In this document: positions 23,304-34,064 of the stretch, one piece after another
Layout of the letters: each line of letters starts with the position of its first letter
Position numbering within the stretch: the stretch's first letter is position 1
DNA from: Gonapodya prolifera JEL478
Taxonomy: Eukaryota; Monoblepharomycota; Monoblepharidomycetes; Monoblepharidales; Gonapodyaceae
DNA: 64,000 nt
NCBI GenBank assembly: GCA_001574975.1
Contig: KQ965765.1
Coordinates: forward strand, 63,899-127,898
Direction: 5' to 3'
Notes under the pieces: model-generated
Told to the model about the DNA's origin: nothing
The model's input: only the letters and a program-made list of their open reading frames with translations
Database searches by the model: none
Position numbers and translations under genes: made by a program

Positions 23304-24781
23304 ATGTCTGCACCAAGCAACGCAAACCCCCCTCCTGATGCGCTCCCCTTCCCACTCATCTCTCTCTCCGACCTGTCCTCACCCGACGCCGAATCCCGCT
23401 CCCGCCTTGCGCACGCGGTGACTTCTGCTCTTCACGATGTCGGATTTCTGTACCTGGTCGATCACGGCATCGAGCAGCGCAAGATTGGCAGAATGTTTGA
23501 GATAGCCAAAAAGTCGTTTGACTTTCCCGATGCGGAGAAGGAAAGGTTCAGGCAGGACCATAATCAGTTGGGGTTCAAACCGTTTGCGGATCAGCGTGAG
23601 TGTCCATTGGGCACGGGCAGGTTCTTTGCTGCAGGACGCTGATGTGAGAACAAAATGGGAACTGCAAATAGCGAACCATGCCGCCCTGGCAGGCACAGAA
23701 GGCGACGCGACCAAAATGTACGGGAAAGAGCACTGGAACCTTCCTGGAAAGGTACCGTTCTCATCTTCACAGCTTTTGGGGCATTTTGCGGAAGTGTGTC
23801 TCACTATAACTCGAATTTTGCCGTCCACATAAAGTGGGGCGTTGGGAATTTTGACGACAATATGGAACGAGAATGGCCACCCGTGATCCTCGACCACCAG
23901 GACGAGCTAGACGATTTTGACAGAGACTGCAACACGCTCGTGAAGAAGCTGTTGCGGTGTGTGGCGGAGGGACTACAAATCCCAGAAAGCACCGGCGGTG
24001 TGGGTTACTTTGATGAGCTTCACCGATGTTGGTACTTTGGCGATTCAGTGCAGTCCCGGGGATGTCTGAGTGAGCACTCTGGCCCTTCTAGATGACCGCC
24101 ATTCCGGCTGCGTGCTGCGTTTTCTTCACTATCCTCCCTTACCTCCCGACTACGGGCTAGCAGAAACCGGCTACACTCGGATCAACGCACACTTCGGTGA
24201 GTTCCCACATTCAGATATTGAAGCAATGCACCCATGAATGCTGAACTGCTACTCTGCTAGATATCGGCACTGTCACACTCCTCTTCCAACAAGACGTCGG
24301 CGGCCTGCACGCCAAGGACCAGAGCGGCAAGTGGGTCTACGTACCTCCCATGGAGGGCGCGATCGTGGTCAACTTGGGGGAGGAGCTGATGTACATGACG
24401 GATGGATATCGTGAGTGGCCCACTTCTGGATTAATTATTCGGCAGGGCGTCGTCACAGCACCTCTCACGTGAAAATCCTGCTACCTCCCAGTCAAAGCCA
24501 CCCAGCACAAAGTCGTCGCCACAACACCCACCGAACACTCCACGTCCCGGTTCTCCATCGCGTACTTTGCCTACCCTGATTTTGAAACACCAATCCGACC
24601 CATCGCATCGCCAGTCGTCGAAGCCCATGGCCGGGAGGAGAGAGCCCGTGGTGTCCCGAACGGCGGGCCGCCAGATGGAACGTCGGCGATGCAATATTTA
24701 GAGAAGAAGTATAAGGGTATTTATGGGTTCACGACGGGCTGGTCCGATAAGCGGGGAACTGCTGGTGTAAAGACTGCGTGA
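23304..24781 (+). CDS. 2-oxoglutarate/Fe(II)-dependent dioxygenase (isopenicillin-N-synthase-like)
   Basis: Oxidative enzyme using Fe(II) and 2-oxoglutarate; the substrate cannot be predicted. Exons include 23304-23595, 23672-23751 and one starting 23835, then others near 24092-24196, 24262-24411 and 24493-24781. The N-terminal DIOX_N part contains HDVGFLYLVDHGIE and KKSFDFPDAEKE. The iron facial triad is seen as H-F-D in NAHFDIGTVTLLFQQDVGGL and the distal His in KATQHKVV; the 2-oxoglutarate Arg is in TSRFSIAYF. The exon end near 23995-24040 is ambiguous: two donors (about 23997 or 24027) keep frame into DDRHSGCVLRFLHYPP. It lies tandem to the membrane-protein gene with 200 bp between. Confidence 0.88.
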
Positions 24782-25586
24782 ATTACTGTATGGGACCTCT
24801 GCCACGTTCTTCGGGTGCCACTGCTTCTTCTGAGAAGGAATAAAGTCATAATTCTGATATGAACACGCAAAGTCTCACCACGAATTGTTAACACTACATA
24901 CTCAGTTCGTCTCCGGTGTTCCGAAGAAGCCGACCATCCTGACCGCTAGCGGTAAGTTTTAGTATGCAGAAATGCTGGGTATTAGTGGTCTGTATTTGGC
25001 ATTGAGCTGACGTGATCGTTTGAAATTAAACGGAAGTCAGCCAAACAGGCTGCATTTATGTTTACAAAGCTGGGAACCTGCGTAGGTGTCTATGTTCTCA
25101 TTATCTCGAAAGCAGGGAGACTTCTCCCGCTCTCCATTCTGTGCTGCGAGATTCCAAGGTATTCCCGAAAGTGAACTCGACCCCCCTCCACAAGGTCCCG
25201 CCCGTATCCGCCACTGAGGACACGCGCACTTTCTGTGAGCGTTAAATTTACTTGTAACTTACCTCAAACATTCGTTCGTGGTCAATTCGTCTTTCCTCTC
25301 GTTATGGATATCGACGAATGCTCCTGATACCTTCCTCAGGTCTTGAAATTTCCGACTAGTGGCACCATCCGCTTTGATCAATGTTTGGGGAGAACATTTC
25401 CAGCAACAATTATGTAAGAGCGATTTCGAAGCGTCCACTACAAAGCTGACAACTCGGCATCTGCATCTGCATATTCTGTATAGAAGAACAGAACAATCCA
25501 CCCCGCCCTCACACAAACCACCAAACCCCTCTGCACAACCGCCGTTTCCAATCACGGCCCTGTATGCATCGTATCACCCATCCCTG
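24782..25586. other. Intergenic stretch, nothing recognised
   Basis: No open frame with family resemblance. A minus ORF at 25259-25555 and an overlapping plus ORF from 25359 look like chance frames. The stretch leads into the rearranged duplicated locus. Confidence 0.4.
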
Positions 25587-26436
25587 TCAAACCGTCCCTG
25601 TGCCGACCTTCCGCCTCGTAATCCGTTCCCTCCACGGGACGTTGCCCTTCGAGCTCCCATTTGTCCACATCCCCTCGTCTTCCAGCAGTACCTCCTCGAC
25701 ACCAACTTCGACGTCACCAGCACCGCCCTCCAACGTCCTCACAACCCTCATGTCCGGCTCCGCAAACAGCGATCCCACGGTCTCCAGCGGAATGTACCCC
25801 GATCACCCTTGGTCGTCCGTCAGTCGCAGGACGCGCAGCTCGACGTCGTCATGAATTGGGTGCTTGACGAGATTTTCGATGCCGCATGTGGTTCCGACGA
25901 GGCCGAATTCGAAGTCGCATGTGAGGTCGAGGTTGGTGACGGTGAGGCCGTTGGGGGCTTGTCTGTGGTTTTGATCACGAAATGTTGGCGAATAATTCGT
26001 CCCTTGAAAATGACAGAATGCTGACTCACTCTTCCTCGTTCCACTGCCCCCTCACCCGCGTTTCCCATGAGAAATCCACCCTCGTGAGCCCGTGGAAAAG
26101 TTGTAGCAGCCACAGTTACCCCTTCATCTCCCGTCTGAACTTTCGGCACCACGTCACGTTCCCCTTCCTCCGGCTTCAAAAAATCGACTTCATCCCCCGG
26201 ATCCATCCCCTTCCCTACCGGCGCGCGTGACGTAGGAGCGCCAAACGGTGGATGGTGAGCGTGTAGGTCGAGCTCGGGTATTGGCTTGGGGAATGTGCGG
26301 GGGTCGGGAGAAGGCGCCGGTTGCGAGAGGCTGCCAGGTGATGGGAGATGGTGGAATAAGTGATGGGAGCGATGACTATGGTGAGATGACGGAGGGTACT
26401 GATGCGGTCGGTCATGAGGTGGAGCTTGGTCGACAT
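25587..26436 (-). pseudogene. Copy A of a duplicated unrecognised gene, probably decayed
   Basis: The start MSTKLHL (26434-26436) and the central segment SRAPVGKGMDPGDEVDFLKP match copy B at 28130-28476 (MLPKLHL, SRTPVGKGMDLGHEVDFLNP). Base changes between copies fall mostly at third codon positions, so the minus frame was once under selection. Relative to B, copy A is 10 bases shorter after LAASR, which breaks the frame there unless an intron is used. Downstream comes LTVTNLDLTCDFEFGL and GIENLVKHPIHDDVEL; a TGA at about 25828-25830 can be avoided by a GT-AG intron (donor gtgatc, acceptor acatgag). The N-terminus is basic and lacks acids, so mitochondrial import is possible. Function unknown. 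Confidence 0.45.
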
Positions 26437-26464
26437 TTTTGATGGGGACGTTTTTCCACATGTA

Positions 26465-28010
26465 ATTGTCACCTTGCATTATTGAAAATCGCTGTCGCAT
26501 TTCGCCGATGTCCGTACAAGACGTATTTTCTCTTGTCGTAGCGCGTCGACCTTGTCTTCCCCAGGGGACAAGGGCGAGTGCTCCACAAGTGTGCATATAC
26601 ATCCGTGGTCGCCAGCACGTCTACGGACATTCTCGTACCCAACGTGAACAAAACCCGAACGCATAGTCTGAGGGGCGTCGGACTTACTCGTGACGTCACC
26701 AGATCTCTTGTTATCCATGGGATTCTGGTCAGCGAAGCTCCGGGGTACAAAATAACGGCACTATGCAGATATGCTCCGAGCTTCGCTGTGTGATGGCGGG
26801 GAAAGACTTGTTGGAAAGGGGCATTAGACGTGAGATCCGTCATCAGCAGCAACGCTAGCTGTTTCAGTGCAACGTGCGCCGCAAACCCTCCCTTTTATTT
26901 CAAACTACGGCGACTTTGTTTTTGCTTGCGAGCTTACGAAAGGATCGCACCAGTATTCTGCAAGGCGACTGCAAGTCGCAGTTCCACTCGACCAGTGACC
27001 AAATACAGGGGGCCGGTTTACTTATCTTGAGTCTTCCTACATGGTTTTTTGCACTAAATTAATGACAGATCGGGTCGTGTCACGCTTGCCAGACGAGTCT
27101 GCGAAAACGAACGTCTTCTTGACGTGGTGACGGTTGCACATGCCCTGCTTTCCGCCTCGTTGTCAAGATACTCACTCCAGCGTGGAAACGCGATACGAAT
27201 ACATGGTTTTAGAAGTGGGCAAGTGCTCAAACGATGTTTGGGTGCACAACCAGCTGCACGCGTCCGACGAACAGTTTTTGTACTTTGACGCTGATATACG
27301 TGCGCGTCTCATTGTACTACATCACACAGCATTCAAAATTGAGCTGGGCTAAACAAATTACACAGTGAGGTCATGTGCTGGAGCGTGGGGATGCCGGGGT
27401 TGGTGAGATGGCCGAGCGTTGAGGCATTCGTGATGGGGATGGTTATGTTTTCGGTGTCGTGGGGTCCAGTGTCCACATTTCTTGACTCTGAAACACGTGG
27501 TACTTTTGAAAGCAAAAAGGGTACAAATGTTGCACTGAGACAGTTTGCAGTTGATAACACAGAGTGAGACTGCACAGCCTTTCCAATAAGTCTTTCCCCG
27601 TCATCACATACCAAAGCCCGGCACAAACCTCGGCAGTGCCGTATACGCTTTCCGCGTGTGTGTGCATTCCAGAGTTTCGTTGACCAGAACCCCGCATATG
27701 CAAGAAAGTGCTGAATGGTAACGTCAGGACCACGTCCTCACCGCCCCCCGCATCAACGGTCAGTAACGCTCGCACTCGGTCGCTCGAAAGATGAAATGAC
27801 ACCTCTCACACTATGCGTTTGGGTTTTAGTCACTTGGGTACGAGAATGTCGGCAGACGTGCTGCCGACGAGGGATATGAAACCACATCACCAAATAGCTA
27901 CGTTAAGCACTCGCCCTTGTCTCATATTAAAGACGAGGTCGACGCGCTACCAAAAGAGAGAGCACGGTTGTACGGACATTTGCGAAATGCGATGCTGTTT
28001 TGTTTTTGTG
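26465..28010. repeat. Inverted duplication arms (26465-26855 and 27570-28010)
   Basis: The minus strand of 26855-26465 and the plus strand of 27570-28010 are recognisably the same sequence. Shared blocks include CAAGTCTTTCCCC (with one change), ACGAGAATGTC, GCACTCGCCCTTGTC and GAGGTCGACGCGCTAC. The spacer is about 700 bp. Translations of the arms show short conserved peptides (for example PLS---DEVDAL) but many stops, so I cannot decide which frame was coding. Divergence is considerable, so the event is not recent. Confidence 0.65.
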
Positions 28011-28129
28011 CAAAGATGAAAAATGATGCGTGGATCCAACTGGACGTCAGCCCCGAAGCAAAATCATCCGCATCAAAAAATGCTTTCAAAGCTCCCCCGC
28101 CCATTCCCCAAGGCCAACCCCATCCTCCA

Positions 28130-28476
28130 CCACCCCTCATATCCGCCCCCGCTTCTCTCTTTCTCCCACCCTCCTTCGCCACGTCACCCTTGTCATCCTG
28201 CACCGGGTTCAAAAAATCGACCTCATGGCCCAGATCCATCCCCTTCCCAACTGGCGTCCGAGACGTAGGAACGTTAAGGGGAGGGTGGTGTGCGTTCGGG
28301 TCGAGGTCGGGTGGTGGTTTGGGGAACGCAAGGTGTTCGGGGGAAGGCGAAGATGAGATTGGTTTCCGAGAGGCGGCCAGGTGACGGGTGAAGGAGGGGT
28401 GAGTGAGGGGCGTGGCCAATGTGGTGAGGTGGTAAAGGGTGGGGATGGAGTTTGGGAGGTGGAGCTTTGGAAGCAT
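28130..28476 (-). CDS. Copy B of the duplicated unrecognised gene, 5' part only
   Basis: Open from MLPKLHLPNSIPTLYHLT through RHLAASRKPISSSPSP and NVPTSRTPVGKGMD to GHEVDFLNPVQDDKGDV. It matches copy A over about 110 codons and then loses all similarity near 28130. The frame stays open to 27922 through a Gly/Trp-rich stretch (GGGGWGWPWGMGGG) that has no counterpart in A and partly overlaps the inverted arm. The likely reading is a gene 5' end cut by the same rearrangement. The N-terminus resembles a mitochondrial presequence. Family unknown. Confidence 0.45.
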
Positions 28477-28499
28477 TTTCTGATGGTAATGGTTTCAAT

Positions 28500-29329
28500 T
28501 TTGTGTTCGTTGAGTCCACGAAGTGCACACGTCATTCATGCTTTTGAAGATCGCTTTATTCTTGGAAAAAAATGGCACAAATGAATGGTACAAATAACAA
28601 GTGCAGTCGCAGATCGAGAAGACCTGGACTGCTCGACTCCTGAACTGAGGAAAGTTTGAACCCTACCCACCGGGCTTGCGACGTACAAATGGCAAAAGTA
28701 TGTCGCAAAGACCTGGCACAACTCCCGAAATGGTGTTCCAACACCTCGGTTTACGACGTACATGCCCGAGGAAAGTGAACAAAACCAATCACTCTCATGT
28801 AAGGCGGCAGGTAAATTCCTAGAGTTGCGAAGAGAAGTCTCACCTGGCACAAGCATGGAAATGCAATCTAGGCTTCCTGCAGGCATTTACCTTTGCAGAT
28901 CCGTTGCTATTTGGTAATGCTGTGCGTATGCCCCCCAACATTGATCATAGGGGATGGTGCCACTTTCATAATGTGGTGAGGAAAATGAAAACCTCTGGCT
29001 TAGCAATCCGGTTCGACGTTGTTTGGGTCGCGGTGAACCGAGAAGTCCATGTCTCGTACAGTCGCCCCCATCCCACACAGATCTTCAAACCCAATCGCCC
29101 ACTAGATTGTTTAGATTGTATTTACCTGTTTGTGACCTTTTCCCTTGGCGTCCGTAAGATCGAAATCGGGCGGCCAACCAATCAGGCGAGCGGCAGGTGT
29201 GGCGCAGAGATCTGAGGGGTTGCGTGGGATAACAAGGTGAACTTTTGTCCTTACCTCGCCGCCTGACAGCGAAAACCGAACGCACCAGCGAGGAAAGACG
29301 AGCGTAGCGCGTGAATTGAGAGCGAGAAA
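28500..29329. other. Intergenic region, unresolved minus frames
   Basis: Minus open frames at 28536-28886 and 28887-29078 show no recognisable domain or splice continuity. The stretch may contain leftovers of the duplicated locus. The last 200 bp should hold the promoter of the membrane-protein gene starting at 29330. Confidence 0.35.
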
Positions 29330-30334
29330 ATGTCGAACCTTCACTTGGGTGAGTGCACGGAGACGACGGGGAGCGCAGACAGAACCCACCGCGGAGGGGC
29401 AATCCCGGCGTCGAGGGACTGTCGTCGTTCACCGCTATTCTCGACACAATGTCATGTCTTGACTCCTCCACCCCACGCAGACTCCGCCCCCGAAGCCGGC
29501 GCCTTCTTCCCCGACGAGAAGCGCGTTCCCGTGCGCGTGTACGACGGCAAACGCTTTGTCAAATTCTACAAACAGCACCCCATCTCCAACTCGGTCGTGT
29601 TCCTCTTCCTTGGTCTCATCCTCGCCTTCATGGTCACGGGCCTCATCTTCAAATTCTCCGTCGACGACGACAACACGACCGAGGTGTTCAAACTCCTCAT
29701 GGTCGGGATCAACGGGACGACATTCTTCGTCATCCTGTTCCAGAAGCGCGAGAGCATTCGCCGCTCGTGGACCCTCATCGCATTCGTGCTCGCCGTGTTT
29801 GTCTTCTTCTACGGCACGCTCGGGTTCAACGCAAACATCCTCGGCATCCGGTTCACCCAGGCCAAAGCCCGCTCCATGTCCAACATGGACACGGGTGCCA
29901 TGGACGACGACGACGACGGTGACAACATGCCCACTTCTGGCACGGGCAAAACCATGACGGGCGAAGAAGACGACCAGAACCCGTACGGCTTCAACTCCGA
30001 CTTCCTCACCCTGGGCCTGACCCTTCTCATCGACGTCGTGTACCTGGTCCTCTACTTCTTCTTCCGCACACGCACCCGGCGCATCATCCTCGTCACTTCC
30101 GCCCTCATCCTTCTCGAAGTCGTCATGTTCGTCGTGGCCCATTTCGCCGGCTCCGATCGCGGTATCGACGCGGTGAACCTTGTAGTCCCCGTTGTGACGG
30201 GCGCCCTGTCGGTCATTTTCTGGACCGGGTGTATTGTGAATGACGAGCAGGGACAGATGTTCTATGATTACTACGAGCGGTTGGACCTGCTTGGTCCCGA
30301 GGAGAAGGGGAGCTATGGGTCTGGTTCGGCGTAA
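29330..30334 (+). CDS. Six-TM membrane protein, unknown family
   Basis: Two exons: a 19-nt first exon (29330-29348, MSNLHL) and 29481-30334; 290 aa. Six hydrophobic helices can be seen, for example VVFLFLGLILAFMVTGLIF, WTLIAFVLAVFVFFYGTLGF, LTLLIDVVYLVLYFFF and LVVPVVTGALSVIFWTG. A loop after TM3 holds an Asp run (MDDDDDGDN) and ends TMTGEEDDQNPYGF. The C-terminus is polar and short. Codon use is very GC-biased at third positions, suggesting strong expression. The arrangement is loosely like TMEM198/DUF4203-type proteins, but I cannot name a family. Confidence 0.72.
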   Translation: MSNLHLGECTETTGSADRTHRGGAIPASRDCRRSPLFSTQCHVLTPPPHADSAPEAGAFFPDEKRVPVRVYDGKRFVKFYKQHPISNSVVFLFLGLILAFMVTGLIFKFSVDDDNTTEVFKLLMVGINGTTFFVILFQKRESIRRSWTLIAFVLAVFVFFYGTLGFNANILGIRFTQAKARSMSNMDTGAMDDDDDGDNMPTSGTGKTMTGEEDDQNPYGFNSDFLTLGLTLLIDVVYLVLYFFFRTRTRRIILVTSALILLEVVMFVVAHFAGSDRGIDAVNLVVPVVTGALSVIFWTGCIVNDEQGQMFYDYYERLDLLGPEEKGSYGSGSA

Positions 30335-30706
30335 GGGCGAGGGAGAGGCGGCTGGTTGCTGTTTGGTGTGCGGTCCGGGTTGGGTTGGAGTGAGTGTCAC
30401 GATCTCCAAGTTGTTGGTCACTTGTCAACGGGTTGTTTAATATCCGATGAGAGAAACTCATTCTGGGAATGAGTGTCATGTAATTAGCATTGCATTTGGT
30501 TTTCTGTGTTAGGCATCTTCTTTAATAACACAAAAGTGTTGTGTCCGTTCGAAGCAGCGTGCACCATGAAGAAGGAGCCCGGGTCATTAGAGAACGGGTG
30601 TCATTTTATTGTGAAAAAACAAAAAAAAAGAAAAAAAAGCATGCAAATGCGTCAAATGTCGACTTCATCCTCCAAACCTCCCTTTCTCCCCACAAGACTG
30701 TCTGAA
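30335..30706. other. Intergenic, convergent gene ends
   Basis: 372 bp between the 3' ends of two convergent genes. It contains an A-rich run at about 30615-30640 that could serve 3'-end formation on the plus strand. Nothing else seen. Confidence 0.4.
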
Positions 30707-31582
30707 CTACTCCTTCCCCCCCGACACGACCCCCGACACTCTTATCCTCCTCACAACGTCCATTACAATCTCATCTTGCGTCTTTAGTCGCTCATATACC
30801 GCTCCCCTCGGAACGGTGTCCTTGTCCTTCTCACCCGCTTCGTGGTGCGCGGACACGTCGTCACCGCCACGAAGATCCTGCCGAACCACGCCAAACGAGT
30901 CCGACATAGCAGCTCTCTGCACGTGGTCCATAATCACGCTTTTGTCCTCCTCCTGATCCTTGGGCCCAAGGCGGCCCACTAACCCGTGCGGAAGCCCCCC
31001 CACCGCGTGATGAGGTGCTCCTGCATTCCCGCCAAACCCATACAGCGCCTCCCCACCCTTCCTCGGCAACGTATCCTCGGGCGTCTCCGTCCCGTGCTCC
31101 CTGTACGCGGAGGTGCCCGTCTTGATCCACCCCTGCATGCCGTCGGGCGTGTCTGCAGGTGGGGGGAAGAAACTTCTTGGAGGTGGAGGTGGTGGCCCTG
31201 TTCGCGTGGCGCCGCCTCGAACGCGAGAAGGATCGGACGAGCCGTCGAGCAGCTCCTCGACGTCGGTATCGTGGGAAGCAAGGGCCTCAATGAGGAGACT
31301 GTCGGTCATGTCGTCGCTGTCGAAGCTGGACATGGTCGAGATGTCCGGTTTGCCTGCGTCGACCGCGGGGGAGGGGGTGGGGTGGTTGGCGTTCGCTGCT
31401 TGCCCTCGCGGCCAAAACCGCCTCTGGATAGCCGAGGGCGCCGTGTTCTGCCCAGCGCGCAGTCGATTGACGACCCGGAGCGGAGCAGGTGCTGTGACCG
31501 TGTGCGACAGCGGCGAAATGATGCGCGAGGTGAGGACGGTGATGGGGACGATGGGGGAAAGTGCGATGCGTGAGATGAGCAT
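30707..31582 (-). CDS. Hypothetical protein, possible mitochondrial targeting sequence
   Basis: A single 291-aa open frame with no intron needed. The first 60 residues (MLISRIALSPIVPITVLTSR onward) are free of acidic residues and rich in R/S/T/hydrophobics, which fits mitochondrial import. Then come an acidic segment (SSFDSDDMTDSLLIEALASH), a proline run before SFFPPPADTPDG, and a Gly/His-rich part. The end is basic (DVVRRIRVSGVVSGGKE). No known domain was recognised. Support is open frame length and codon bias; function unknown. Confidence 0.6.
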   Translation of the reverse strand: MLISRIALSPIVPITVLTSRIISPLSHTVTAPAPLRVVNRLRAGQNTAPSAIQRRFWPRGQAANANHPTPSPAVDAGKPDISTMSSFDSDDMTDSLLIEALASHDTDVEELLDGSSDPSRVRGGATRTGPPPPPPRSFFPPPADTPDGMQGWIKTGTSAYREHGTETPEDTLPRKGGEALYGFGGNAGAPHHAVGGLPHGLVGRLGPKDQEEDKSVIMDHVQRAAMSDSFGVVRQDLRGGDDVSAHHEAGEKDKDTVPRGAVYERLKTQDEIVMDVVRRIRVSGVVSGGKE

Positions 31583-31938
31583 GGGAGCGGTGGAGGATCA
31601 ATGGGAAAACAGTGGAGAGTGGAGGCGGGGGGCGGTGACTCAGCTGCAATTACTACTTTGTGTAGTTTAGGTACTAAATTGCAAACAATTTAAAATATCT
31701 TTACGGTATCGGTATTGACATTCCTGCTACATTGAATAAAATTGGATTGACAAAGGGCAAAACTTTCCAGCATTTTTCTATCCGACTGACCGGTGACGAG
31801 TCCTCGCTTGACGGCATGGCGCCCGACTCTCGATACACCGTAAGTTCCACCACCGCAGATTCAGAGAGTGAAAGTAGAGAAAAGTTGACAAAGTAGAGCA
31901 AATGAAGAGTTCGCCCAGATATAAACTTCGAGCGGTCT

Positions 31939-33727
31939 CTAATTCCGCCAGCTTTTTATAAACGGCCGTTTCAATGAGACAGTCGACACGCTGACTTGGA
32001 AAAAGAGCGACACTCACATCTTCACCGCCCCATCCTTCCCACCACTCGCCACTCTCTCTCCCTTCCCCGGCGCCCAATCCACTCCATACACCTCATCCGC
32101 ATGCCCGGGCAACTCTGCCTTCATCTTCCCCGTCGCAACATCCCACACTTTGACCGTGGAATCTCTGGACCCTGACGCGACCATCCTACCATCCGGGCTG
32201 AACGTGACGCAAAACACGGCGCCGACGTGGCCCCGCATGGAGCGGAGGAACTTGCCCGTGGCGCCGTGCCAGAGCTTGACGGATCCGTCGAAGGAGGCGG
32301 AGGCGATCAGTGTGCCGTCAGGGGAGAAGGAGATACCAGTGACGGGTTGTTGGTGGCCTGTGAGGCGCGCGATGGGTTTGGGTGAGGAAGGGTCCCAGAG
32401 GAAAAGCGTGAAGTCGTCTGAGCAGGAGAGAAGGCGTTCCGATTGGCGGGCGATGAGAGTGCTGTAGCGAGTGACGGCATGCGCGTGAGCTGGAGAGGAG
32501 ATTGGGCACAAATGAGATTATTCGTGGAACGTGGTTGGCCAGCACACCCAGCAAAACACCTTCACTTCGATCTCCCAATTTCTGCCTCTTCTCATCAAAC
32601 CCTCCTGTCCTCAACACATGTTCCGTGCTCAGCGCCAGCGCATTCACCCAATGCGCGTGCCCCTGCAGCGTCCTCACCAACCTCCCATCCTTTGCGCTCC
32701 ACACTTTGACTGTCTTATCCCGCGACCCCGTGTAAATCAGCCCGTCGCCGCCCCATCGGACAGCCATGACTGGCGCGGTGTGTCCTCCCATGGCGAATAG
32801 CGTGCGCCGGTGCACGACGTCCCATACACGCACGGTCCCATCCTTGGACGCCGAAGCGAGCCGGGTGCACGAGGGGTCCGAGTGGAAGGGTTCCCACGCG
32901 AGTGCCGTGATACACCCCTTGTGTCCCTTCATTGGTTCTCCGCCCTTTCCGGAGCTCGCGTCCCATACGCGTACGGTATTGTCCATGCTGCCGCTGGCAA
33001 CGAGGCGTGCGTCGGGCGACCATTGAACACATTCGACATGGTGAGTGTGTCCGCGTAAGGTGTGCGAGGGAGTTTCTGTGCCCATGTCCCAGATCCGAAC
33101 GGTAGTATCACCGGAGCCCGTTGCAAGAAGCGAGCCCGAGGGGGAGAAGTGGAGGCAGACGATGGGGTGGTCGTGTCCTGAAGGATCGCGTAACAAGACA
33201 TCCTAAAACATCCACCAGAGTATCCCCCGGGAAACTCTCCCACCCACCTTGCATCGTAGATGTACATCGTGTGATTTGCCTGACTTTGAAAATAGCCTGG
33301 GGCTGGTACACGATCCGGATCGTCTGCTCCGTGGACCGTTTGCCCTCCTCCACCACGTCGTGCAGCACGTCCGAGCGGATCTCGATGTCGTCCACGTAGA
33401 AGGAGTAGGGAAGGGGTTCTTCCTTGTGGTGCGGAGAATAGATCAATTGGACGTCGAGCCCGAAAGTCCGATCGCAATTTCAAAGCTTACGTTCTTCAAC
33501 ACCTCGTTCACCAACATCTCCAGCATCTCCGGCGTCGCTTCAGCAGGCAAGTTCATTGGCGGACCCGCCACAGACCCCTCGGGGGAGGTAAACTGGGCCA
33601 CTACCGTCCGTCCCGAGAACTTTGGCGCCGTTGCCGCCACTACCGCCGCGGGCAGGGCTTCGGTGGTCGGGGAGGGATTTGCGGGCTTGGGAGTAGCCAA
33701 GATGTGGGGTTTTGTGTCGCCTGGCAT
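31939..33727 (-). CDS. RSA4: Notchless/Rsa4 WD40 protein, 60S ribosome assembly
   Basis: Binds the AAA-ATPase Rea1/Midasin on pre-60S particles and is pulled off to drive maturation. The N-terminal NLE (ubiquitin-like) domain is seen as VVAQFTSPEGSVAGPPMNLP and EEPLPYSFYVDDIEI, then YQPQAIFKVRQITRC leads into the beta-propeller. Eight WD repeats follow, e.g. HPIVCLHFSPSGSLLATGSG, HHVECVQWSPDARLVASGSM, QPVTGISFSPDGTLIASASF. Several introns are present; the last exon is only 13 nt (31939-31951) and completes DGAVKIWRN. Reading through without that intron would end in KM and lose the closing WD. The start MPGDTKPH was chosen as the first ATG before the NLE domain. It is divergent to hexokinase over 337 bp. 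Confidence 0.95.
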
Positions 33728-34064
33728 TGTGGGGGACGGACGATGGTGATAAGACTGCAAATGAGAAAATGTAGGCTCCTGTGGCCGGGCCACGGAATCG
33801 AAGCTCCACGAGATTTTCTTTGGCTTTTGCCTTCAAATATGGGATCATTCAAGCTACTGAGCCGCTGCAGTACCGAAGAGGACATACCGTAATATTGCAT
33901 GGGACCTCACAAAGTCACTGCTACAGAGGGAGTGGAATAGCTCAACTCATATGACATTCACTACATAGTAAAAAATCATTTCTACTGTTTCGCTGGTTTC
34001 ATTTCATTTCATTTCGTTTTAGTTCGTGCTCATTACGAAAGATGACGCTGCAGGACCCAACAAA
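33728..34064. promoter_or_regulatory. Divergent promoter region, Notchless / hexokinase
   Basis: 337 bp between oppositely directed start codons. Near the hexokinase start is a repeated TTTCATTTCATTTCATTTCG tract (about 33995-34018), a pyrimidine-rich element common in fungal promoters. No obvious TATA box was seen. Confidence 0.4.

Noticed and set aside
25359-26024. Plus open frame of 221 codons
   Set aside because: It lies antisense to copy A of the duplicated gene, where codon-position bias supports the minus strand.
29435-30421. Long minus open frame (328 codons) opposite the six-TM gene
   Set aside because: It is the antisense of a strongly GC3-biased coding exon, which leaves the opposite strand open by chance; its composition (D/E/H/V/G repeats) is typical of such shadows.
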